A stretch of 64,000 nt of DNA, taken from the NCBI GenBank assembly GCA_027306785.1, contig DAHUZB010000030.1, forward strand, positions 1 to 64,000, read 5' to 3'. A program made the translations under genes and the position numbers. The notes below the pieces were generated by a model. That model was not told the origin of the DNA and searched no databases. It was given only the letters and a program-made list of their open reading frames with translations. This stretch comes from Vulcanimicrobiota bacterium (GTDB taxonomy: Bacteria > Vulcanimicrobiota > Vulcanimicrobiia > Vulcanimicrobiales > Vulcanimicrobiaceae). Below are positions 16,009 to 23,391 of the stretch, piece after piece; positions within the stretch are counted from its first letter, which is position 1, and every line of letters starts with the position of its first letter.

Positions 16009-16913
16009 TATTCGGCCACCGCGCGCAGGTTCAGCTCGCGCGCGTCGAGCATCGCGAGCAGCGTCGCCGTAACGAACGACAGGAAGACGAGCGCGGCATT
16101 GAAGGCGTGCGCTTCACGCAGATCCATCGGCAATCGCAGTGCGACGTTGAGCAATCCCAAGACCACCTGTACGAAGACGAGCGTCAATCCCGTGCTCACG
16201 GCGAACCGTACGCGCCCGGACGCCGGTCGCATCCACGCGAAGGCGAACGAGGTAACCGCGCTGAGCAGCGTCGCGGCGGCGATGATGCGGTGCAGCATTT
16301 GCACGAATTGACCTTGGTTGTATACGACGACGTTGCCCGCGCATCCCGGAAGCGAAAGGCACGCGAGCCCCGCGCCGCTCGAACTAACGTATGCGCCCAC
16401 GCACATGGTCGCGAATGCGATGACCGCGGTTCCCGCCAACATGCCGACGAGCGCCACTTCGGCGGGCTTCGCGTCGCGCACGTCGTCGCTCTCCGCGCGC
16501 GAGAAAATGTACATCGCCACGAGCGAGCCGACGAAGGCCATCGCGGTGCCCCAGTGGAGCACGACCGAGATCGGGCTGTTGCCCAAATGCACGGTCGCGG
16601 CGCCGAGCGCGACTTGGATCGCGAAGAGCACGCCCATCACGAGCAGTGTCGGGCGCACCAGCGGCATGCGGTCGCGCACGCGCCAGGCGGCGACCATCAC
16701 CGCGACGACGAGCGGCGCCACGAGAAAGGCGAAGAGGCGGTGGGACCATTCCCAAATCGTGCCGTCGGCGAACGAGGGAATGAGTTTGCCGTGGCAGAGC
16801 GGCCAGTCCGGGCAGGTCATGCCCGCGCCGTTGATGCGCGTCCAGCTGCCGAGCAGAACCGTACCGAGCGCGACCAGTATGGCCGCGGCGGAGAGGCGTC
16901 GCAGAGTCTTCAT
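16008..16913 (-). CDS. ctaA: Heme A synthase (COX15/CtaA family)
   Basis: A 301-residue, roughly eight-helix membrane enzyme that oxidises the C8 methyl of heme O to a formyl, giving heme A. Landmarks are the N-terminal GSWTRINGAGMTCPDWPLCHG with its cysteine pair, EWSHRLFAFLVAP with a heme-ligand histidine, GAATVHLGNSPISVVLHWGTAM, and the C-terminal repeat GAYVSSSGAGLACLSLPGC and QMLHRIIAAA. Both pairs of loop cysteines of the Bacillus-type enzyme are visible. It is the first gene of the minus-strand unit ctaA-ctaB-MFS-aidB-membrane protein. Confidence 0.96.
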   Translation of the reverse strand: MKTLRRLSAAAILVALGTVLLGSWTRINGAGMTCPDWPLCHGKLIPSFADGTIWEWSHRLFAFLVAPLVVAVMVAAWRVRDRMPLVRPTLLVMGVLFAIQVALGAATVHLGNSPISVVLHWGTAMAFVGSLVAMYIFSRAESDDVRDAKPAEVALVGMLAGTAVIAFATMCVGAYVSSSGAGLACLSLPGCAGNVVVYNQGQFVQMLHRIIAAATLLSAVTSFAFAWMRPASGRVRFAVSTGLTLVFVQVVLGLLNVALRLPMDLREAHAFNAALVFLSFVTATLLAMLDARELNLRAVAE

Positions 16914-16967
16914 GGTTGGGACTTTCAGGGTACGGGTCGGCGCCGAGGCACGGCAACGACAGTGGTC

Positions 16968-17720
16968 TTAACAGCCGTTCCCCGCCGCGTCGATCTGCTC
17001 CGCTGCGTGTAACTCGTCCTTAACGATTGCTGGGATTCTCCGCTCGAAATCCTGAGAAGCAAGGGCACCCAAGCGTATATCGTCGTGCGGACTCTCGTCG
17101 CCCGGGAAGCTCGGCGTATCGACGAACTGCTCCGCGTAGCCGCGCGGGACCCACAGGGTGATCGGTCCGCGTTGCTGTGGCTCCCACGACCCGTCGAAAT
17201 CGGGCGCGAAGGCCTGGTTCATATCGGCCTGGGCTCCGCTGATGTCGGAACGCATATCGGCGGTGTCGAGAAAGGCGACGAAGCCGTCGAGATCGCGTTG
17301 AATCAAATGCTGGCGGTAGAGCGCGCCGCCGAGGGCGTCGGCTGAGGCTTTGACCGCGGCTTTCTCGGCGGGGCTGCTTGCCGTGGCGGCGAGCGCCCGC
17401 AGCTTGTTGATTTCGTTCATCCCGCTGCGGTACTCGCGATAGATGCCGTCGGCCAGATTGCTCAGGCGTTGCTCGGCATTCGAGCGCGTGATCGAATTCT
17501 CGCCGAGCGCTCTCGTGCGCAGCGTGCTCACGACCGATCCGAGCGCGGCGTCGTTTCGCACCGCGGAGCCGATGGCGGCGTTTACATGGGTCGCAAAGGC
17601 CGTGCACAACGGCGACGACCGTAGCGTGATGATGGTTTTGAGCGTCTCCGGGGCCGCCGACGCCGTCGGCGTGGGAGCGGGCGAGCCCGAGACGAGGACG
17701 GCGAGAAGTACGGCGATCAT
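16968..17720 (-). CDS. Secreted protein, SSPxC family (paralogue of 10677-11402)
   Basis: A 250-residue exported protein with an N-terminal signal peptide (MIAVLLAVLVSGSPAP) and a Pro/Thr/Ser-rich linker. The mature part opens with LRSSPLCTAFATHVNAA, which resembles the corresponding region of the 10677-11402 protein, and continues as long probably helical segments; the last residue is cysteine (AAGNGC), which may pair with the first. I know no family name. A TAGAAT -10-like box (17738-17743, minus strand) and an ACAGGAC ribosome site precede the ATG. It stands alone upstream of ctaA and is divergent from the 17790 lipoprotein. Confidence 0.68.
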   Translation of the reverse strand: MIAVLLAVLVSGSPAPTPTASAAPETLKTIITLRSSPLCTAFATHVNAAIGSAVRNDAALGSVVSTLRTRALGENSITRSNAEQRLSNLADGIYREYRSGMNEINKLRALAATASSPAEKAAVKASADALGGALYRQHLIQRDLDGFVAFLDTADMRSDISGAQADMNQAFAPDFDGSWEPQQRGPITLWVPRGYAEQFVDTPSFPGDESPHDDIRLGALASQDFERRIPAIVKDELHAAEQIDAAGNGC

Positions 17721-17789
17721 GTGTATGTCCTGTAACGATTCTAACGCCTCGGCGGTGACGAAAGGAATGTCTGCGGCCGATCCGGGCGA

Positions 17790-18233
17790 ATGCGAGGTGC
17801 CGTGAAGCGGTGGTGGGCCCTAGCGGCGCTCGTGCTCCTGGCCGGATGCCGAGAGGTGCGCGTCAAGACCTATGCGGTGGGAACGACGACGGTGGTCGGC
17901 GGCGATCAGATCGTGGTCGTGCGCAACCGCGGCGCGCTCGAACGCTTGGGGATCAAGGAGCCCGTGCAGTTCCGCGGTGAGTTCGGGGTGGTGTTGCTGA
18001 TGGGGCCGCACGATCGGACCGGTTACCGCCAGATCATCGAATCGATTCGCGCGAGCGCCGAGCGGGTGCGCGTGGTCGCCTTCGAAGAACCGCCCGCCGA
18101 CGGCGGCGAACCGTCGACCCCGTATCGCACCTACACGCTGTGGGTCGTCCCGAACGCGGTCTACCGCAGCGGGATCGGGGTCGACGTCGTCACGCCGAGC
18201 GATCAACCGATCGCTCGATCGGTACTCCCGTAA
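17790..18233 (+). CDS. Lipoprotein of unknown function
   Basis: A 147-residue protein with a lipobox (ALVLLAGC, modified Cys about 19) followed by a compact mature domain of about 125 residues starting REVRVKTYAVG. The mature part looks beta-rich with one helix (GYRQIIESIRASAERVRVV), and no family comes to mind. ATG 17790 and GTG 17802 are both possible; GAGG just before the GTG could favour the shorter form. Its position 28 bases before the GH130 gene suggests it opens that operon. Confidence 0.68.
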   Translation: MRGAVKRWWALAALVLLAGCREVRVKTYAVGTTTVVGGDQIVVVRNRGALERLGIKEPVQFRGEFGVVLLMGPHDRTGYRQIIESIRASAERVRVVAFEEPPADGGEPSTPYRTYTLWVVPNAVYRSGIGVDVVTPSDQPIARSVLP

Positions 18234-18261
18234 CGACCCGGAAAGGACGATAGAACTAACC

Positions 18262-19323
18262 GTGATCGATCCGCTCGTGGAGCTCCAGGCGTCGGTCGAG
18301 CGACTCGGCCTCGTGCTCGAGCCCGACGGCGACCCCGCCGAAGTGGAAGGCGTGCTGAACCCCGCGTGCGCGCGCGGGCGCGACGGCGTCTTGCTGCTCT
18401 ACCCGCGCGCGGTCGCGAAGAGCAACGTCTCGCGCGTGGGCCGCGTGCGCGTGTCGCACGGCTCGAACGGCGCCTTCGCGGCGGCGCGCGACGGCTTCGC
18501 GCTCGAACCGCGCGCCGAGTATGAAGTGCGTCCGCATCCGGGCTACGGCTGCGAGGATCCGCGCGTGACCTACGTACCGGTTCTCGATGCGTACGTGATG
18601 GCGTACACCGCCTTCGGCCCGCAGGGGCCGCGCATCGCGCTCGCGCTCTCGGCCGACGGCATCACGTGGGAGCGGCTGGGGCTGATGCGTTTCGAGCAGC
18701 CGGGCATGGCGCAGGGCGACGACAAGGACGCGGCGTTCTTTCCCGAGCCGGTCGTCTCGCCGACCGGCGTCGTCTCGCTCGCGTTCTACCATCGCCCGAT
18801 GCTGCATCTCTCCGCGGTGGACGGACGCGCGGCGATTCCGATGATCGAGCGCATGCCGTTCGAGGATCGCGAATCGATCCGCATCGGCTACGTTCCGCTC
18901 GAACCGGCGCTGCAGGACCGCAATCGGCTGCTCGACGTCGCCGAGAGCGTGCTCGTGCTCTCGCCCGACGATCGCTGGGGATCGATCAAGATCGGTGCCG
19001 GCACGCCGCCGGTGCGCGTGGCCGAGGGCTGGATGTCGCTCTTTCACGCGGTCGATCTGCTCGACAACAGCGGCGCGAAGCCGAAGTTTCGCTACTGCGC
19101 GGGCATCGTGATTCACGACCTCGAGCAGCCGCATCGCGTGCTCTACCGCTCGCCCAAACCGGTGCTGGTGCCCGAATCCGAACTCGAACGCACCGGCATC
19201 GTGGACAACGTCGTCTTCCCCACCGGAATCGACGTGCGCGACGATCTCGGCGCGCGCGTCTTCGACGTGTACTACGGCATGGCGGACTACACGATCGGTG
19301 CCGCACGTCTGACGCTCGGGTAA
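18262..19323 (+). CDS. Glycoside hydrolase family 130 protein (mannoside phosphorylase/hydrolase-like)
   Basis: A 353-residue five-bladed-propeller enzyme of family GH130, which mostly contains inverting beta-mannoside phosphorylases plus some beta-mannosidases. Recognisable are VEGVLNPACARGRDGVLLLYPRA near the N-terminus, GYGCEDPRVTYVPVLDAYVMAYTAF carrying the catalytic aspartate in EDPR (about residue 96), DDKDAAFFPEP, and the C-terminal DNVVFPTGIDVRDD with ...VYYGMADYTIGAARL. The exact donor and acceptor sugars cannot be read. Start GTG at 18262 with AAGGA about 14 bases upstream is only moderately placed. Downstream genes follow with almost no spacing up to the dehydratase at 22782. Confidence 0.9.
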   Translation: MIDPLVELQASVERLGLVLEPDGDPAEVEGVLNPACARGRDGVLLLYPRAVAKSNVSRVGRVRVSHGSNGAFAAARDGFALEPRAEYEVRPHPGYGCEDPRVTYVPVLDAYVMAYTAFGPQGPRIALALSADGITWERLGLMRFEQPGMAQGDDKDAAFFPEPVVSPTGVVSLAFYHRPMLHLSAVDGRAAIPMIERMPFEDRESIRIGYVPLEPALQDRNRLLDVAESVLVLSPDDRWGSIKIGAGTPPVRVAEGWMSLFHAVDLLDNSGAKPKFRYCAGIVIHDLEQPHRVLYRSPKPVLVPESELERTGIVDNVVFPTGIDVRDDLGARVFDVYYGMADYTIGAARLTLG

Positions 19324-19339
19324 GCGGAGTCCGTCGCTC

Positions 19340-19843
19340 GTGACCATGCCGCGCGCTCTCGCGCTCGCAACCGTCATCGTGCTCGCGATCGTCGTGCTCG
19401 CGACGGCATGGACGCACCTCGGAAAGCTGCGCATCTCGATCGCGCCGACGCAGGGGCCCGACAAGCCGAAGCTCGCACGCGGCAGCGACGGCCTGGGGCG
19501 CAGCGAGGGAGCGTTCGTGGGGAGCGGCGGATGGGTGCTCTCCGCGTTGCCCGACTGCGTGACGCAGCTCTCGGTAACGCACGGTCCGCCCGCGTACGTC
19601 CGCGCGCATCTGCCCGCGGGTGCGACAATCGTCGAGAACGGCAGTACGCTCGTCTACGGGCCTTGCACGATTTCGGTGCGCAACGGCGAAATCGAGATCC
19701 GGCGCGGTGCGGATCGGCTTGCCATCCCGCCTCCCGCCGTGTTGTACCGCGCGGGGCGCATCCTCGCGCTCCTGCAGGTGAAGGGCGCCAACGAAGAGTT
19801 GCGCACCTACGCACCATCCTCGCTCTCCGAATCGAACCGATGA
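19340..19843 (+). CDS. Membrane-anchored protein of unknown function
   Basis: A 167-residue protein with one N-terminal membrane anchor (about residues 5-25, LALATVIVLAIVVLATAW) and an exported domain of about 140 residues that looks beta-rich and contains two cysteines (PDCVTQL and YGPCTIS). No family recognised. GTG 19340 or ATG 19346 may start it. Its stop overlaps the prfC start (ATGA), so it is translated together with RF3, although nothing suggests a shared function. Confidence 0.72.
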   Translation: MTMPRALALATVIVLAIVVLATAWTHLGKLRISIAPTQGPDKPKLARGSDGLGRSEGAFVGSGGWVLSALPDCVTQLSVTHGPPAYVRAHLPAGATIVENGSTLVYGPCTISVRNGEIEIRRGADRLAIPPPAVLYRAGRILALLQVKGANEELRTYAPSSLSESNR

Positions 19844-21480
19844 ACATCACCGACGAAGTCCGCAAACGCCGCACATTCGCGATCATCTCGCATCCCGACG
19901 CCGGGAAGACCACGCTCACCGAGAAGCTGCTGCTCTACGGCGGAGCGATTCATGTCGCGGGGCAAGTCTCCGCGCGTAAGAGTCGACGCGCCGTGACGAG
20001 CGACTGGATGGAGCTCGAGCGCGAACGCGGTATCTCGATCACCTCGACCGTGCTGCAGTTTCCGTACGACGGTCACACGATCAACCTGCTCGACACGCCG
20101 GGCCACCAGGATTTCGGCGAGGATACCTATCGCACGCTTCTGGCCGCGGATGCGGCCGTGATGCTCATCGACGCCGCCAAGGGCGTGGAGCCGCAGACCA
20201 AAAAGCTCTTTGCGATCTGTCGCGAGCGCAAGATTCCGCTCTTCACCTTCATGAACAAGATGGATCGTCCGAGTCGCGATCCGCTCGAACTGCTCGACGA
20301 ACTCGAGAGCGTGCTCGGGATCGGTGCATTCGCGATGAATTGGCCGCTCGGCAGCGGCGAGACGTTCAAAGGCGTCTACGACCGGGAGTCGCGCGAACTG
20401 CACCTCTTCGAGCGCAGCGCCCACGGCGCGAAACGCGCGGCCGAGAGCGTCGCCGATGCGCGCGATCCGAAGATTCGCGACATGGTCGACGAGATGACCT
20501 ATCGACAGTTCATCGACGGGATCGAGTTGCTCGAAGGAGCGGGCGAAGCATTCGATCGCGAGGCGATGCTGCGCGGCGAGATCACGCCGGTCTTCTTCGG
20601 GTCGGCGGTAACCAACTTCGGCGTGCAGCTCTTCCTCGATCGCTTCATCGCGATGAGTCCGCCGCCCGCCGCGCGCCCCCTTCGACAAGCTCAGGATGAC
20701 ACCGGCGCTCGGGGTGACGCCGGGGCGGTTCGGCCGGATGCCGATCAGTTCAGCGGGTTCGTGTTCAAGATTCAGGCGAACATGGATCCGCGCCACCGCG
20801 ACCGCATCGCCTTCGTGCGCGTCTGTTCGGGGCGCTTCGAGCGCGACATGACGGTGCGCAACGCGCGTACCGGGAAAGACGTGCGCCTCTCGCGCGCGAT
20901 GAAGCTCTTCGCCGACGAACGCGAATCGCTCGACGCCGCCTACGCGGGCGACGTGCTCGGCTTCGCCAACCCCGGCGTCTTCGCGATCGGAGACACGCTC
21001 TTCGAGGGTGCGTCGATCGAGTTTCCGCCCATCCCCGCTTTCCCGCCGGAACATTTCGCCTCGGTGCGGAGTATCGACACCGGAAGCTACAAATCGTTCG
21101 GCAAAGGCATCGCGCAATTGCGCGAAGAGGGAGCGGTGCAGATCTTCTATCCGTGGGGCTCGCCGCGCAGCGAACCGATCGTCGGGGTCGTCGGCGAACT
21201 GCAATTCGAAGTCGCGAAGCATCGCCTGCAGTCCGAGTACGGCGTGAAGACCGTCTTCTCGAATCTTCCTTTCAGCGTGGCACGCCGTATCGACGGCGAT
21301 CCCGCCGTCGCCGCGCGCGCGCAGCTGCCGAGCAACGCCAAGCTCGTCGAGGACTGGGAAGGCCGGCCGGTCGCGCTCTTCGAGAGCGAGTGGAGCCTGC
21401 GTCTCGCGCAGGAGTGGAATCCGAGCCTCGTCTTCGCCCCCTTCGTCGCCGACGTATCGCAGGAGACCGTACCATCGTGA
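19840..21480 (+). CDS. prfC: Peptide chain release factor 3
   Basis: A 546-residue translational GTPase that recycles RF1/RF2 from terminated ribosomes. The G domain shows P-loop AIISHPDAGKTT, switch I with SRRAVTSDWMELERERGISITS, LLDTPGHQDFGEDTYR (G3) and FMNKMDRPSRDPLELLDELE (G4), all RF3-type rather than EF-G-type. Domain 2 begins FSGFVFKIQANMDPRHRDR, also diagnostic. Between the G domain and domain 2, where E. coli RF3 has a short linker, this protein carries an in-frame stretch encoded by a repeat-like sequence (20676-20727). ATG 19840 overlaps the preceding stop; the open frame before it is antisense-like filler. The end overlaps the next lipoprotein start (GTGA). Confidence 0.95.
   Translation: MNITDEVRKRRTFAIISHPDAGKTTLTEKLLLYGGAIHVAGQVSARKSRRAVTSDWMELERERGISITSTVLQFPYDGHTINLLDTPGHQDFGEDTYRTLLAADAAVMLIDAAKGVEPQTKKLFAICRERKIPLFTFMNKMDRPSRDPLELLDELESVLGIGAFAMNWPLGSGETFKGVYDRESRELHLFERSAHGAKRAAESVADARDPKIRDMVDEMTYRQFIDGIELLEGAGEAFDREAMLRGEITPVFFGSAVTNFGVQLFLDRFIAMSPPPAARPLRQAQDDTGARGDAGAVRPDADQFSGFVFKIQANMDPRHRDRIAFVRVCSGRFERDMTVRNARTGKDVRLSRAMKLFADERESLDAAYAGDVLGFANPGVFAIGDTLFEGASIEFPPIPAFPPEHFASVRSIDTGSYKSFGKGIAQLREEGAVQIFYPWGSPRSEPIVGVVGELQFEVAKHRLQSEYGVKTVFSNLPFSVARRIDGDPAVAARAQLPSNAKLVEDWEGRPVALFESEWSLRLAQEWNPSLVFAPFVADVSQETVPS
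20676..20727 (+). repeat. Dispersed-repeat-like insertion inside prfC
   Basis: The core CCCTTCGACAAGCTCAGG (continuing to base 20700 with ATGAC) is a sequence I remember as a recurring intergenic element in genomes from several environmental phyla. Here it lies in frame in the RF3 linker and encodes about 17 residues (RPLRQAQDDTGARGDAG). Only one copy is seen in this window, so repeat status rests on recollection. Confidence 0.5.
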
Positions 21481-21839
21481 AGTTTCGCATCGCACTCGCC
21501 TCCATGCTTGCCGCGGTCGCGCTCGCAAGCTGCTCGTTTCAGAACAAGTACGAACGCGAGGCCGACCGCATTACGCGCGCCGTGATGGCGAACGACCTCT
21601 CGCCGATCAAAGACGATCTGACGCCGGGCCTGAATATCTCGCGCGTACAGGTAGCGGAATGGTCCGACGAACTCAACGCGCAGGGCAAACTGCTCTCGCT
21701 CAAAGAGAGCAAGAATTGCGCGCCCGGCTTCCACTGCTTCACGGTGAAATTTCAGAAACACGAGTATCTGGAGCGCCTGCAGATGGACGACCGCGGCCGC
21801 GTCACCTACTGGCACTTCAAGATGGCGGAACATGGTTAG
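21477..21839 (+). CDS. Small lipoprotein of unknown function
   Basis: A 120-residue lipoprotein: signal peptide MKFRIALASMLAAVALASC with the lipid-modified cysteine at about 19, then a compact domain with an Arg/Glu-rich helix (KYEREADRITRAVMAND) and two more cysteines (NCAPGFHC). The layout, a helix followed by a short beta-sheet, resembles small periplasmic DUF4878-like or NTF2-like proteins, but I cannot assign it. GTG 21477 overlaps the prfC stop, with AGGAG 11 bases upstream. The final eight bases overlap the dehydratase gene. Confidence 0.75.
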   Translation: MKFRIALASMLAAVALASCSFQNKYEREADRITRAVMANDLSPIKDDLTPGLNISRVQVAEWSDELNAQGKLLSLKESKNCAPGFHCFTVKFQKHEYLERLQMDDRGRVTYWHFKMAEHG

Positions 21840-22782
21840 CTACGACGACGTGCGCGCCGCATCGGCGCGCATCTCGGGGGTCGCGCACCGCACGCCGGTC
21901 GTGCGCTCGCGCACGCTCGACGATCGCGTCGGAGCGAGGCTCTTCCTGAAATGCGAGTCGCTGCAGCGCATGGGCGCCTTCAAATTCCGCGGCGCCTACA
22001 ATCGCCTCGCGCAGTTGACGCCCGACGAACGTCGCGCGGGCGTCGTCGCCTATTCGAGCGGCAATCACGCGCAGGGCGTCGCGCTCGCGGCGCAGTTGCT
22101 CGAGATTCCGGCGACGATCGTGATGCCGCGTGACGCGCCCGCGAGCAAGCTCGCCGCGACGCGCGGCTACGGTGCCGAGGTGGTGCTGTACGAACGTTCG
22201 GAAGAGAATCGCGCGGTGATCGCCAAGGGCATCGCCGACGAACGCGGCGCGACGATCGTGCCGCCCTACGACGACGAACGCATCGTGGCCGGTGCCGGCA
22301 CCGCCGTGCTCGAGCTCATCGAGGAGACGGGGCCGCTCGATCTGGTGATCGTGCCGGTCGGCGGCGGCGGGCTTTTTTCGGGAAGCGCGCTCGCGGCGCA
22401 CGGCATCGATGCGCGCACGCAGGTGTGGGGTGTGGAGCCGCAGGCGGGCAACGACGTGCAGCAGTCGCTCGCGCGCGGCGAACGCGTCGTGATCGACGTA
22501 CCGCGGACGATCGCCGACGGGCTGCAGACGCAGTCGCCCGGCGAGATCACCTTCGCCGTGCTGCGCGAACACGCCGCGGGCGTGGTGACGGTGAGCGACG
22601 ACGAATTGATCGAGACGATGCGCGTGCTCTTCGAGCGCTGCAAGCTCGTCGTGGAACCGAGCGGCGCTGCCGCGCTCGCCGCGGTGCTCTACGAAAAGAT
22701 TCCGGTGGCGGGCAAGCGGGTCGGCATCGTGCTCAGCGGCGGCAACGTGGACCGCGCGCGTTTCGCCGAGCTTATCGCGTAG
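21832..22782 (+). CDS. Threonine/serine dehydratase family PLP enzyme
   Basis: A 316-residue fold-type II PLP enzyme. The Schiff-base lysine is in GAFKFRGAYN (K51), the substrate loop is SSGNHAQG, the phosphate-binding glycine loop is VGGGGLFSG, and the C-terminal SGGN closes the site. The length, without a C-terminal ACT regulatory domain, matches catabolic threonine dehydratases and serine racemases rather than long IlvA. The likely reaction is threonine to 2-oxobutanoate (or serine to pyruvate) plus ammonia; racemase activity cannot be excluded. It overlaps the lipoprotein by eight bases and runs 11 bases into the convergent AhpD-like gene. Confidence 0.92.
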   Translation: MVSYDDVRAASARISGVAHRTPVVRSRTLDDRVGARLFLKCESLQRMGAFKFRGAYNRLAQLTPDERRAGVVAYSSGNHAQGVALAAQLLEIPATIVMPRDAPASKLAATRGYGAEVVLYERSEENRAVIAKGIADERGATIVPPYDDERIVAGAGTAVLELIEETGPLDLVIVPVGGGGLFSGSALAAHGIDARTQVWGVEPQAGNDVQQSLARGERVVIDVPRTIADGLQTQSPGEITFAVLREHAAGVVTVSDDELIETMRVLFERCKLVVEPSGAAALAAVLYEKIPVAGKRVGIVLSGGNVDRARFAELIA

Positions 22783-23356
22783 CGTCGCGCCCCATCGCGT
22801 AGAATTCGGCGTTGGGGCGCATATCCATCAGCCCCGCCATGCGGTTGGAGAACCCGAAGAAGGCCGCGATCGCCGCGATATCCCAGATATCGTCGTCGGA
22901 GAAGCCCGCCGCGCGTAGCGCCCCGATCTCGTCGTCGCTCGCGGCGAAGCCCGGCTCGTTCACGCGTGAGGCGAAGGTGAGGATCGCGCGCAGGCGCGGG
23001 GTGAGATCGGCGGTGCGCCAGTTGTTCGCGATTTGCTCGGCGAGGAGCGGATCTTTGCCGAGAATGCGCAACGCCGCGCCGTGCGCGGTCATGCAGTACT
23101 GACAGCGATTCTCCGAGGAGACCGCGACGACGATCGCTTCGCGCTCGGCGCGCGAGAGGTTGCTCGGTCCGCGCATCAGCACGTCGTGGTAGTGCATGAA
23201 AGCGCGAAAGTGCTCGGGACGGCGCGCGTACGCGCGAAAGACGTTCGGAACGAAGCCGAGCTTCGTCTGATTCGTCTCGTAGATGTCGCGAATGTCGTCG
23301 GGCAGTGCGTCGAGCGAAGGCTCGCCGAAGCGCGAAGCGGGCGAAGGACGTTCCAT
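22772..23356 (-). CDS. AhpD-like peroxidase-related protein (carboxymuconolactone decarboxylase family)
   Basis: A 194-residue protein of the AhpD/CMD superfamily. The redox site CQYCMTAHG (C85, C88, H92) has the CxxC...H arrangement of alkylhydroperoxidase D, and the FLxxPNVFRAY opening and FFGFSNRMA ending match the 'uncharacterised peroxidase-related enzyme' subgroup. It should reduce peroxides or act as a disulfide carrier in the cytoplasm; the physiological partner is unknown. Its start codon lies in the loop of a 14-bp hairpin (23337-23376) in which codons 3-7 pair with the region containing the ribosome site, so initiation may be regulated. The 3' end overlaps the convergent dehydratase by 11 bases. 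Confidence 0.87.
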   Translation of the reverse strand: MERPSPASRFGEPSLDALPDDIRDIYETNQTKLGFVPNVFRAYARRPEHFRAFMHYHDVLMRGPSNLSRAEREAIVVAVSSENRCQYCMTAHGAALRILGKDPLLAEQIANNWRTADLTPRLRAILTFASRVNEPGFAASDDEIGALRAAGFSDDDIWDIAAIAAFFGFSNRMAGLMDMRPNAEFYAMGRDATR

Positions 23357-23376
23357 ACGCGGCGTCCTTCGCCCGC
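23337..23376 (-). promoter_or_regulatory. Start-codon hairpin of the AhpD-like gene
   Basis: GCGGGCGAAGGACG (minus strand, 23376-23363) is perfectly complementary to CGTCCTTCGCCCGC (23350-23337). The 12-base loop contains the ATG (23356-23354). The upstream arm holds the only good ribosome site (GAAGGA), nine bases before the ATG, and it pairs with codons 3-7. Folded, the mRNA would hide its ribosome site. A terminator for the upstream gene is the alternative, but no T run follows. Confidence 0.7.
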
Positions 23377-23391
23377 AACCGGGCGGGAGCC

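Noticed and set aside
20676-20727. A mobile element or CRISPR unit in prfC
   Set aside because: No inverted ends, target duplication or second copy in the window, and the reading frame is intact; treated as a repeat-like insertion.
23337-23376. The start hairpin as an ordinary terminator of the upstream gene
   Set aside because: No T run follows on the minus strand, and the distal arm is coding for the AhpD-like protein; still listed as an alternative.
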